A stretch of 38,792 nucleotides of DNA from Clostridiales bacterium. Its GTDB lineage: Bacteria; Bacillota; Clostridia; Oscillospirales; Oscillospiraceae. The notes under the pieces are model-generated. The model had not been told where the DNA came from, made no database searches, and saw only the letters and a program-made list of their open reading frames with translations. Position numbers and translations under genes: made by a program. The stretch is taken from positions 20,959 through 59,750 of the forward strand of contig JAAVHX010000013.1 in NCBI GenBank assembly GCA_014799475.1, read 5' to 3'. Shown here one piece after another: positions 32,700-38,792 of this stretch (its first letter is position 1; each line of letters begins with the position of its first letter).

Positions 32700-33824
32700 A
32701 TGCCAACCAAAAAAACGAAGGAGCCCAAAGCCCCCAAGGAGAAAAAACCTAAGAAGCCCAAGAAGACGAAGCCCCCCAAGGCGAAGAAGGTCAAGAAGGG
32801 GAAGAACGCCCCCGAGGAAGTGGAGGAGCTGGAAGAGGGGCAGCAGCCCAAGAAAAAGCTCCCATTGCCGCTTCTGCTCATCTCGCTGGCCGTCATCGTC
32901 GCGGCGGCGGCCATCGTATTCCTCTTCGTGATACGGCCCAGATTGGGCGGAAAGGACGATGACCCGGACGCTGCCGCCACGGTGGAGCCGGAGCCCGAGC
33001 CCCCCGTGCTGCCCACGGAGATCCCCATCGGCGACAATGTCTCCATTGTGGGCATGGCGCTGGAGGCGGACGAGAGCGGGGCCAAGGCGGAGAAAGCCAA
33101 GACCATCACCTATATCTACACCGATTTGAACGACGCGGGCAAGGCCGCCGAAACCTACGCGGCGCAGCTTGCCAAGGAGAGCCCCAGCTTCAGCGTGGTG
33201 GATGAGGAGTTCGTGCGCCGGACAGATAAGCCGGATTATACTGCGGACGAGGGTATGGTGCTGTTGGCCCGGAACGTCCCGGTGGTGAAGGAGGAGACCG
33301 CGGAGGGGACGGAACCTGCTAAGCTGGAGGATTTCCAAAACTCCGTCCAGGGGATGCTCCTCGGAGGCGGAAGCGGGTTCGCCGCCGGCCTGTTGGAGCC
33401 CCTGCCAGCCCCCGAGAAGGAGGAGCCCGTCACCTACGTGCATACGGTGCGCATCACCTGGTCTCCCGGTGAGTGCGTGGTCACCGCAGATGAGGAAGTG
33501 GGCAAAGTCACCTCCCCGCCCAACAACGCGGTGCCCGCCGGACAGGCCCTCAGCATACGGGGGGCGCAGAACCGTATGCGGGAGATGTCCCCGAGCCAGC
33601 TGGGGCTGGAGGGTGAGTCTATGGCCGAGTACGAACTGATCCCCCTGGACGCCACCGAGCTGGTAAACGGCGTGGCCTGTATTCGGATCAACGTCTACAA
33701 CGGCAGCAACGCGGCCAACCCCAACGGGTTTAGAGGCAGCTATCTGATGAGCGTCGATGGCCTGCATATGTATCGTTTGGATACCGGCACCAATGAGATC
33801 GTGGAGCTGGAGGACTATCCCTAA
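32700..33824 (+). CDS. Bitopic membrane protein with lysine-rich cytoplasmic tail, unknown function
   Basis: The 374-residue protein begins with about 50 residues very rich in Lys and Pro (cytoplasmic by the positive-inside rule). A single membrane helix follows at about 54-78 (LPLLLISLAVIVAAAAIVFL), then a Pro/Glu linker and an extracytoplasmic domain (about 110-374). I do not recognise the outer domain; it ends with a beta-rich part containing GFRGSYLMSVDGLHMYRLDTG. It is in one unit with the FtsA-like gene. An FtsA/PilM-type protein followed by a one-pass protein with a cytoplasmic tail recalls PilM-PilN, but no PilN motif is seen. ATG 32700 follows AAGAGGTG. Confidence 0.8.
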   Translation: MPTKKTKEPKAPKEKKPKKPKKTKPPKAKKVKKGKNAPEEVEELEEGQQPKKKLPLPLLLISLAVIVAAAAIVFLFVIRPRLGGKDDDPDAAATVEPEPEPPVLPTEIPIGDNVSIVGMALEADESGAKAEKAKTITYIYTDLNDAGKAAETYAAQLAKESPSFSVVDEEFVRRTDKPDYTADEGMVLLARNVPVVKEETAEGTEPAKLEDFQNSVQGMLLGGGSGFAAGLLEPLPAPEKEEPVTYVHTVRITWSPGECVVTADEEVGKVTSPPNNAVPAGQALSIRGAQNRMREMSPSQLGLEGESMAEYELIPLDATELVNGVACIRINVYNGSNAANPNGFRGSYLMSVDGLHMYRLDTGTNEIVELEDYP

Positions 33825-33835
33825 ACAATGAAAAG

Positions 33836-33875
33836 AAGCGCTGGGAACGGCTGATTGCCGCTCCCAGCGCTTTTT
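33836..33875. terminator. Bidirectional terminator between the membrane protein and AAA+ genes
   Basis: AAGCGCTGGGA and CGGC (33836-33851) pair with GCCG and TCCCAGCGCTT (33857-33872) around TGATT, with one A/C mismatch, followed by TTTTT on the plus strand and a T-rich side on the minus strand. It lies between converging genes. Confidence 0.92.
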
Positions 33876-35194
33876 CAGGCCGGGATCAGGTACATATGCT
33901 CCACCGTGCCGGCAAGGCACAGGGGAGTGCCCGGACGGGTCAGGGGAACGTGGGCCAGCAGGATGGGCGTGAGGATCCCCTCCAGCATGGGGACGGTGGA
34001 CCGGGGGGAGACAGCCTCCCGTGGGGTGAGGGCCTGGATAATGGCGGGCGCCACCTGGGCAATATCCAGGCCATATTCCCGGCCCAAAGCGGCGATCTGC
34101 TTGGCGGTGACCGCGGCCCTGGCGCCGCTGTCCAGCGGCTGAAAACCGATGAGTCCGCTGAACCGCCCGGCGATCTCCCGCAGGACTCCGGATCGGGCCA
34201 GGGCCAGCCGGGCGCGCTCGTCCGCCTGATAGAGCCGCTGGGCCAGTCCGGCCCGGTCAGATAGCGCGGGGGCCGAAGGCTCCGGCCCCTTTTTGACTTC
34301 CCGGGGCAAAGCAAACCCCAACCTGCGCCCGCCCGAGCCGGACAGGTCGGTATTGGTGGTAAACAAAAAGACGCAGCGGCGAAAGTCCAGCTCCCGGTTT
34401 CCCTGCCCGTCCTCCCGGCGGGCGGCGCAGCGCCCCTCGTCCAGCACGGACATGAGGGTTTTCAGCACCTCCGGGTGGGCCTTGTCCAGCTCGTCGAACA
34501 TAAAGACGGTGTGTGGGCCGCGGCGCACCGCCTCCAGCACAGGCGGATCATCGTAGCCCACGTATCCGGGCGGCGCGCCCGTGAGGCGGTAGGCGGAATG
34601 GCCTTCGGTAAAGGTGTTCAGCTCTGTCCAGACCAGGCGGTAGTCCCCGGCCTCCAGACAGTCGTTCAGAGCGGGGGCGATGGCCTTGCCGAGCTCCGAT
34701 TTGCCCACACCGGTGGGGCCGTAGAAGATGAGGGAGAGGGGACGGAGGGGCTCCCGCTTGCAGACATGGCCCGACAGCTTGAAAGCCGCGGCCTCCACCG
34801 CCCGCTCCTGCCCCAGCACCCGGCGCTGGAGATGGTCGTTCAACCGCTGGAACAGGTCGGGGAGGGGGGCGGCCTCCCGGCGCGGCTCCCCCTCCAGGGA
34901 GCGGAGGCAGTCGGTCATGGCCTGGAAGCCGGCAAAGCGCTGGACAGGGCCCCGGTCAAAAAATCGCCGCAGAAGGGGGTCGTCCCCGGCATAGGACACG
35001 GCGGGGCGGAAGTAGAGCAGATAGTCCCCACCGCTCCGCCAGAAGCCCACCTGAACCTGGGCCGGACGGCACCCGGGCGGCATCCGGCACGGGGAGAACT
35101 CGTAGCTTCGACCCAGTCCGGCGCAGGCGTCCACCTGCCGCTTGAGCTGTGAATAGCCCGTGGGGCCGCAGGTGCAGAATTGGGAGAATTCCAG
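33875..35194 (-). CDS. Single-ring Clp-type AAA+ ATPase with unknown N-terminal domain
   Basis: The AAA+ domain resembles the second ring domain of ClpA/ClpB: Walker A GPTGVGKSE, pore-region segment RLTGAPPGYVGYDDP, Walker B FMFDELDKAHPEV and sensor-1 TTNTDLS. It is preceded by about 125 residues with several cysteines (CTCGPTGY, SPCRMPPGC) that match nothing I recognise. It lacks the N domain and first ring of ClpA/B, and no ClpP is nearby, so it may remodel a specific partner. Start: the frame is open to a GTG at 35239, but that codon sits inside the likely promoter and has no ribosome site. A perfect AAGGAGG (35210-35204) lies 9 bases before an in-frame CTG at 35194, giving 439 residues. 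The start is uncertain. Confidence 0.82.
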   Translation of the reverse strand: MEFSQFCTCGPTGYSQLKRQVDACAGLGRSYEFSPCRMPPGCRPAQVQVGFWRSGGDYLLYFRPAVSYAGDDPLLRRFFDRGPVQRFAGFQAMTDCLRSLEGEPRREAAPLPDLFQRLNDHLQRRVLGQERAVEAAAFKLSGHVCKREPLRPLSLIFYGPTGVGKSELGKAIAPALNDCLEAGDYRLVWTELNTFTEGHSAYRLTGAPPGYVGYDDPPVLEAVRRGPHTVFMFDELDKAHPEVLKTLMSVLDEGRCAARREDGQGNRELDFRRCVFLFTTNTDLSGSGGRRLGFALPREVKKGPEPSAPALSDRAGLAQRLYQADERARLALARSGVLREIAGRFSGLIGFQPLDSGARAAVTAKQIAALGREYGLDIAQVAPAIIQALTPREAVSPRSTVPMLEGILTPILLAHVPLTRPGTPLCLAGTVEHMYLIPA

Positions 35195-35228
35195 AGGGAA
35201 ACGCCTCCTTCGCGCGCGTATTTCCCCA

Positions 35229-35255
35229 ATTATAACCACTGCGGAAAAGTATCAA
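35229..35255 (-). promoter_or_regulatory. Sigma-A type promoter of the AAA+ gene
   Basis: Read on the minus strand: TTGATA (35255-35250), a 15-base spacer, then a perfect TATAAT (35234-35229). Transcription should start near 35222, downstream of the GTG at 35239 but upstream of the AAGGAGG site at 35210-35204. Confidence 0.7.
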
Positions 35256-35276
35256 TCATTTTGACCCCAAGACAGC

Positions 35277-35306
35277 AAAAAGCCGATCCTCTCGGATCGG
35301 CTTTTT
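35277..35306. terminator. Terminator after the flgK-flgL-fliW-csrA-yjfB unit
   Basis: A perfect 13-base stem AAAAAGCCGATCC / GGATCGGCTTTTT around TCTC. Read on the minus strand it follows the yjfB-like gene (stop at 35313) and has a T run; it lies just upstream of the AAA+ promoter and insulates that gene. Confidence 0.93.
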
Positions 35307-35312
35307 CTGCCG

Positions 35313-35495
35313 TTATGCGTAGGTGTCGATATACTGGCCCTTGGCGGGAGCGGGTACGGCCTCCAGCATTTTCAAAAGCTCCTGGCCGGCCAACTCCTGG
35401 CTGTCCATCATCTTTTTGGTGACGGACAAGGAGTAATTGGTGGCAAAGGATGCCGCGCTCATGCTCATCGCCATGCCGGCGATAGATTCCATCAT
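35313..35495 (-). CDS. YjfB-family putative motility protein
   Basis: A 60-residue protein of the YjfB family, named in B. subtilis as a putative motility protein of unknown function. The pattern is typical: a start rich in Met/Ala/Ser (MAMSMSAASFATNYSLSVTKK), then a helix MMDSQELAGQELLKMLEAVP. A strong AAGGAGG lies 8 bases before ATG 35495, and csrA ends 3 bases upstream, so it is the last gene of the flgK-flgL unit. In other species such genes are often under SigD. Confidence 0.88.
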   Translation of the reverse strand: MMESIAGMAMSMSAASFATNYSLSVTKKMMDSQELAGQELLKMLEAVPAPAKGQYIDTYA

Positions 35496-35498
35496 AGG

Positions 35499-35771
35499 TC
35501 AGTCCTCCTTTCGCTCCGGCGGCGCCGGGGGTTGGATCTTATGGTCCAGCACGCCGCCCAGCAGATCCAGGAGCTCAGCGGGGGGGGGCTCCTCCATGGC
35601 GGACTCCCGGTTGGCGGCGGTGGCGATGACCAGCTCGCTGCGCAGGATGGGGACATCCTCCGGCGCGGAGATGGCCAGCCGAACCCGCATACCGTCCACG
35701 GAAACCACCCGAATGGTGATGTCCTCGCCGATGACCAGGGATTCGCCGGCTTTGCGTTGCAGGATCAACAT
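35499..35771 (-). CDS. csrA: Carbon storage regulator / flagellin translation regulator CsrA
   Basis: CsrA binds GGA motifs in mRNA leaders; in Firmicutes it represses flagellin translation and is held inactive by FliW. The first 50 residues are canonical (MLILQRKAGESLVIGEDITI, then VRLAISAPEDVPILRSEL). With 90 residues it is longer than the common 60-75, because of an acidic, Pro-rich C-terminal tail (about 52-90). ATG 35771 follows GAGGAGG and overlaps the fliW stop by 7 bases, so the antagonist pair is translationally coupled. Any target in this window is unproven; the flagellin gene is not here. Confidence 0.96.
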   Translation of the reverse strand: MLILQRKAGESLVIGEDITIRVVSVDGMRVRLAISAPEDVPILRSELVIATAANRESAMEEPPPAELLDLLGGVLDHKIQPPAPPERKED

Positions 35772-36217
35772 GGCGCGCCCTCCTCTGTGCGGAACTGGGC
35801 CAGGGGATGGCGCATTTCATAGGAATCGGTCTCTAAAATGACCTGGCGGGCCGCCCGGGTCTCCGGGTGGATGGCCACGGGGCACTTGAGATTGACCGTG
35901 CTGTCGGCCACGGGCTTTTTCACCACGCACAGCACATAGAAGCCCAGTTCCTGGCTGTCCTCCACGCCCAGTTCCTTCAGCTCCTGGGGCTGGAGGACAG
36001 GGGCGTACTCGGGCATCAGGGCGAAGGGATCCATGGCCAGGAAGGCAAGGGCGGGGGTGCTGATGCTTTGGAAGCACAGCAGAGTGCCCGCGCTGCCCTC
36101 GAAGGGCAGGAGCAGGAACTGATGCTCCTCCTCAAAGCCAAAGGGGCCGGAGGAAAAAGTGATGATGTCCTCTGCATCGTAATCGATTTGGCCGAAATAT
36201 TTTGTTTGAAGCTTCAC
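35765..36217 (-). CDS. fliW: Flagellar assembly factor FliW
   Basis: FliW binds both flagellin and CsrA, so that free FliW blocks CsrA once flagellin is exported. From the GTG at 36217 it has 150 residues, starting MKLQTKYFGQIDYDAEDIIT, which matches the usual family start. A GGAGG site lies 5 bases before this GTG; an ATG four codons upstream (36229) has no ribosome site, and its own codons form that GGAGG, so the GTG is preferred. Other family segments: FSSGPFGFEEEHQFLLLP, and CPVAIHPETRAARQVIL near the end. The order fliW-csrA is standard. Confidence 0.95.
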   Translation of the reverse strand: MKLQTKYFGQIDYDAEDIITFSSGPFGFEEEHQFLLLPFEGSAGTLLCFQSISTPALAFLAMDPFALMPEYAPVLQPQELKELGVEDSQELGFYVLCVVKKPVADSTVNLKCPVAIHPETRAARQVILETDSYEMRHPLAQFRTEEGAPC

Positions 36218-36256
36218 GTAAACCTCCATGCGCTTGACAGCGCTTCACTGGGTCAG

Positions 36257-36865
36257 TCAGGCCTGCACGTCCACCGGCTCGTAGTTGGGATCGGAGGAGG
36301 GGGGAACGTACAGCGGGCCGCCCACGTACTTGATGATCACATCAGGCTGCTGGGTGACGGACAGCTCAATATCGCCGGGAGTGAACTCAAACTGGGGCTG
36401 GTTCACCCGCCAGTCAAAGTTCAGTTTGTCCATCTCGTAGCGGATGTGCATCTCGCCGGGATCCCAGGTGATCTCAGGCCCCACGGAGGGCAGGAACTTG
36501 ATGTTCGCGTTGGGTTTGTAGTCTTTCATGGTGGAGTCGGCCGCGATCTGCCCAATCACATCCTGCCCAATTTTGGCCTCCAGAAACATCTTGCCCTGCT
36601 GGGCAAAGGTGGCGGTGGCCGTGTAGGAAGCCTGCTGCCCCTGCTGGGCATACTGCTCAATAGACCGCATGGCGGTGGGGACTACGGAATTGCGGGCCTC
36701 AAAGGTGTCGATGTTCAGCTTGATGGGGCGGCTCTTGATGCTCAGCCCGCCCTCGCCCCGGGAGATTTCCAGGTCGGCAGTCCCCCGCGTATACTCCAGC
36801 TTGGCGTGAGACACCTTCATTTCAATCTCAATCGGGACGGTCTTGATTTCGATCAGTGGCATCAT
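36257..36865 (-). CDS. DUF6470 family protein (YviE-like)
   Basis: A 202-residue beta-rich protein found between flgL and fliW in Firmicutes (YviE in B. subtilis); its function is unknown. Recognisable segments are the start PLIEIKTVPIEIEMKVSHAK, DLEISRGEGGLSIKSRP in the first third and WRVNQPQFEFTPGDIELSV in the last third. Two ATGs in a row (36865, 36862) follow AGAGAGGAG at a rather long distance. Because of its fixed position it probably helps late flagellar assembly, but this is inference. Confidence 0.85.
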   Translation of the reverse strand: MMPLIEIKTVPIEIEMKVSHAKLEYTRGTADLEISRGEGGLSIKSRPIKLNIDTFEARNSVVPTAMRSIEQYAQQGQQASYTATATFAQQGKMFLEAKIGQDVIGQIAADSTMKDYKPNANIKFLPSVGPEITWDPGEMHIRYEMDKLNFDWRVNQPQFEFTPGDIELSVTQQPDVIIKYVGGPLYVPPSSDPNYEPVDVQA

Positions 36866-36921
36866 GACTTTATTGTTCGCTCCTCTCTGACTCTTGATTA
36901 CAAAACGCGTGCCGCGTTATA

Positions 36922-38394
36922 TTAACTCAGATAGTCCATCAGGCTCTGGGAGAGCACGCTGTTGCCTACCTTCAGCGCGGCGTTGTAACAATACTGCGCC
37001 CAGATGAAGGAGGTGATGGACTCCACCATATCCGCGTCCTCCATATCGCCGTACTGCTCCACCAGGTTGTCGTAGTTGTCCTCCAGCAGTTCCAGGTTGT
37101 TCTCCAGCTTGTCGGTGCCGGCGGCCATGTCGGTGAACTCGGTTTTAAAATTGGAGGAGGCGGTCTCCAGCTTGCTCACCAGGCCCCTGAACTCCTCATA
37201 GTCCGCCTCGGTCCAGTCCTCCCCGTCGTGAACGCGGGCGCCGATGTCCTTGAGCTTCTGGACGATGGAGTAAATGTTCTTGGGGTCGCCGTCCTCGTCC
37301 AGGCCGTAGCCGAAGAAGTTGATGCCCACCAGAGAGGCGTTAAAGCCGCTGGACTCGATGAGCTGGCCGTTTTCGTTCTCCTGGAAGCCCAGGCCGATGT
37401 CCACGAAATATTTTTCGTCTGCCAGATACTTCAGCTTGTCGGCCTCCGCCTTGGCGGCGTTGTAGTCGCCCGCCGAAATAACATTGTCGGGGTTGTCAAC
37501 GATGTAGTGATCCTGGCCGTTGATGTTGACGATATAGTAATCGCCGTTCTGCTTTTTCATGGCGCTGTTGGCAACCGCTGTGTCATAGTCGGCCTTGGAG
37601 CCCAAATCCTCCATTTTGTAGTAAACCTCCGCGCCGGCATCGTCGGTAACCTTCACATAATCCAGCTGGTCAGTGGAGGAAAGCTGATCATAATCGGCCT
37701 GGGTGATGGGGGTGGCGCCATCGATGACATTGAGGGTGTTGCCCTTCTCGGTGGTCACGGTGACCAGGTTGCCCCCGTTCATCTGGAAGTCCCGCACACG
37801 GATGGTGGACGCGTCGGCCAGCACATAGCTGCCGTTCTCCAGCTGGAGCGGGTTGTCATTGTCGGGCAGCAGCTTCGGCTCCGCCGCGTCCACGGACACG
37901 CCCCGGTAGTACAGCTGGTTGTCCTTGATCTCAAAGGGGACGTTGTGCCCGTCCGCCCCGGCAAAGATGAAGTTCTCGCCGTACTTCTGGTTCATGTTCT
38001 GCACAAGGGCCTCGGAGATCTGATCCAGTACCTTGGTGAGCTGCTCCCGGGCGTCGCCGGTGGGGTCGTTGAGCATCTTCAGGGTGGTGCCCTTCAAGGT
38101 GTTCAAGCTCTCGCCGCCATTTTCGGTATCTATCTCCTTGTCGATTGTCTGTAGACTGCTGAAAGCGGCCTGGTACTTGTGGAAGGTGTCGCCGCAGATG
38201 GTGTACTGGGTCTCCACGCTCATGCGGGCCTTGCGCAGCTTGAACGCCTTGGCGGCGGAAGCGGGATCCTCAGCATAGGAGTTAAAGGTGCGCTGGGTGA
38301 GCACGGTGTTGTGGGCGTTGCTCATACCAATAAAGGAATTCATCAGGTTGCGGCGGTAGTTCAGCATCACGCCGCCGGTCGTTGCGCGAATCAT
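36922..38394 (-). CDS. flgL: Hook-filament junction protein FlgL (enlarged)
   Basis: FlgL (HAP3) joins the hook-side junction to the flagellin filament. The 490-residue product is longer than the usual ~300. The flagellin-like N terminus (GVMLNYRRNLMNSFIGMSNA, then QRTFNSYAEDPASAAKAFKLR) and C-terminal helices (LEDNYDNLVEQYGDMEDADM) are clear. The extra length lies in the outer domain (about residues 155-390), which contains a partly repeated segment of about 40 residues. ATG 38394 has AGGAGG about 9 bases upstream. It follows flgK closely and precedes the DUF6470 gene. Confidence 0.95.
   Translation of the reverse strand: MIRATTGGVMLNYRRNLMNSFIGMSNAHNTVLTQRTFNSYAEDPASAAKAFKLRKARMSVETQYTICGDTFHKYQAAFSSLQTIDKEIDTENGGESLNTLKGTTLKMLNDPTGDAREQLTKVLDQISEALVQNMNQKYGENFIFAGADGHNVPFEIKDNQLYYRGVSVDAAEPKLLPDNDNPLQLENGSYVLADASTIRVRDFQMNGGNLVTVTTEKGNTLNVIDGATPITQADYDQLSSTDQLDYVKVTDDAGAEVYYKMEDLGSKADYDTAVANSAMKKQNGDYYIVNINGQDHYIVDNPDNVISAGDYNAAKAEADKLKYLADEKYFVDIGLGFQENENGQLIESSGFNASLVGINFFGYGLDEDGDPKNIYSIVQKLKDIGARVHDGEDWTEADYEEFRGLVSKLETASSNFKTEFTDMAAGTDKLENNLELLEDNYDNLVEQYGDMEDADMVESITSFIWAQYCYNAALKVGNSVLSQSLMDYLS
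37420..37713 (-). repeat. Imperfect repeat units in the FlgL outer domain
   Basis: Within FlgL residues about 228-325, three segments begin alike (ITQADYDQ at 230, SKADYDTA at 266, SAGDYNAA at 307). Two are followed by similar strands (YVKVTDDAGAEVYYK and YYIVNINGQDHYIVD). This gives about 2.5 units of 36-40 residues, likely a small beta-domain repeated on the outer surface. Confidence 0.65.
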
Positions 38395-38415
38395 TCTATG
38401 AATACCTCCTCATTG

Positions 38416-38792
38416 TCACACGGTGGTACCGGTGTTGTTGATCAGGCGGTCCAGGACCGAGTCGATCACGGTCATCAGCCGGCAGGCGGCGGAATACGCT
38501 TTCTGGAAGGTGATCATGTTCATGGCCTCATCGTTCAGATCCACGCCGGACACGCCGAGACGGTTGGTGTCCACATCGGTCAGGGTGGTGTAGCTGTTGT
38601 TGAGCTGGATGTTGGTGGTCCGCTCGTCATTGCCCTGTACGGTGGACATATTGCTGAACATATCGTTGAAGCAGCCGTCAAACAGCTTGGTGCCCGTAGC
38701 GTCGGGATCCAGCTCCCTGGGGTCGTACACCAGGGACTGCTCGATCAGGGAGATCATATGGTTGACGTTTTCCACCTGGGTGGTGTTGGGGA
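38416..38792 (-). CDS. flgK: Hook-associated protein FlgK, C-terminal part (5' end outside window)
   Basis: FlgK (HAP1) is the first junction protein on the hook. Only the last ~125 residues are inside the window, and the frame is open to the right edge. The C-terminal signature is clear: RLGVSGVDLNDEAMNMITFQ followed by KAYSAACRLMTVIDSVLDRL. Upstream residues (MSTVQGNDERTTNIQLNNSY) fit the D0/D1 helix before it. The gap to flgL is 21 bases, the normal flgK-flgL order. The promoter of this unit lies outside the window. Confidence 0.94.
   Translation of the reverse strand, partial: PNTTQVENVNHMISLIEQSLVYDPRELDPDATGTKLFDGCFNDMFSNMSTVQGNDERTTNIQLNNSYTTLTDVDTNRLGVSGVDLNDEAMNMITFQKAYSAACRLMTVIDSVLDRLINNTGTTV

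Noticed and set aside
30674..33109. 811-codon minus-strand frame opposite the FtsA-like gene and its neighbour
   Set aside because: It crosses a terminator and two real genes, and has no motif; shadow frame.
36218..36229. ATG 36229 as the fliW start
   Set aside because: No ribosome site precedes it, whereas its own codons form GGAGG 5 bases before the GTG at 36217, which restores the usual MKxQTKYFG start.
1..38792. CRISPR arrays, tRNA or rRNA genes, insertion sequences, attachment sites
   Set aside because: No regular repeat-spacer pattern, cloverleaf, rRNA text, transposase or integrase was seen in the window.

Overview
The window is a flagellar and chemotaxis island from a Gram-positive bacterium of the class Clostridia. 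It is GC-rich (about 60% by eye), and an Oscillospiraceae-type gut or anaerobic lineage is my best guess. The evidence is the gene order fliI-fliJ-fliK-flgD-(Flagellar_put)-flgE-flbD-motA-motB-fliM-fliY-cheY-fliO-P-Q-R-flhB-flhA-sigD, the presence of FliY, CheC, CheD, CheV, FliW/CsrA and YjfB, and strong AAGGAGG-type ribosome binding sites. The species cannot be fixed from the sequence alone. No rRNA, tRNA, CRISPR array, insertion sequence or phage gene is seen, and no gene-free stretch exceeds about 200 bases.

Layout. 1-21420 (+): one long, tightly packed fla/che unit whose promoter lies upstream of the window. It encodes the export ATPase end (FliI), hook assembly (FliK, FlgD, FlgE), stator (MotA/B), switch (FliM, FliY), export gate (FliO/P/Q/R, FlhB, FlhA), the sigma factor SigD, two rod/hook-basal-body proteins, the adaptation proteins CheC, CheD and CheV, and a degenerate EAL-HDOD protein. 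It ends at a strong bidirectional terminator (21432-21470). 21480-22984 (-): a two-gene unit, a ParA/Soj ATPase followed by a ComFB-domain protein. 23027-26897 (+): a SigD-type promoter drives fliD, fliS and a FlgN/FliT-like chaperone gene. 26965-27924 (-): a secreted C39-like cysteine peptidase. 28043-30677 (+): an FtsE-like ABC ATPase and a chemoreceptor. 30785-33824 (+): an FtsA-like actin-fold protein with an added C-terminal tail, and a bitopic membrane protein with a lysine-rich cytoplasmic tail. 33875-35194 (-): a single-ring Clp-type AAA+ protein. 35313-38792 (-): flgK(partial)-flgL-DUF6470-fliW-csrA-yjfB, the late hook-filament junction and translational control unit.

How it fits together. 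The early unit builds the basal body, hook and export gate and makes SigD. SigD then turns on late genes such as fliD from its own promoter. FliW and CsrA couple filament assembly to translation. CheY-P acts on FliM and FliY, and is removed by FliY and CheC. The most unusual parts are: (i) a FliY whose CheY-docking-like SQxEI motif is absent from the N terminus but present three times in the internal linker; (ii) a ParA-ComFB pair, a possible positioning module gated by a cyclic dinucleotide, in a locus that lacks flhF/flhG at their usual place; and (iii) a set of orphan division-like and AAA+ genes (FtsE-like without FtsX, FtsA-like with a probable beta-grasp tail, bitopic partner, Clp-like AAA+) placed between the flagellar units.
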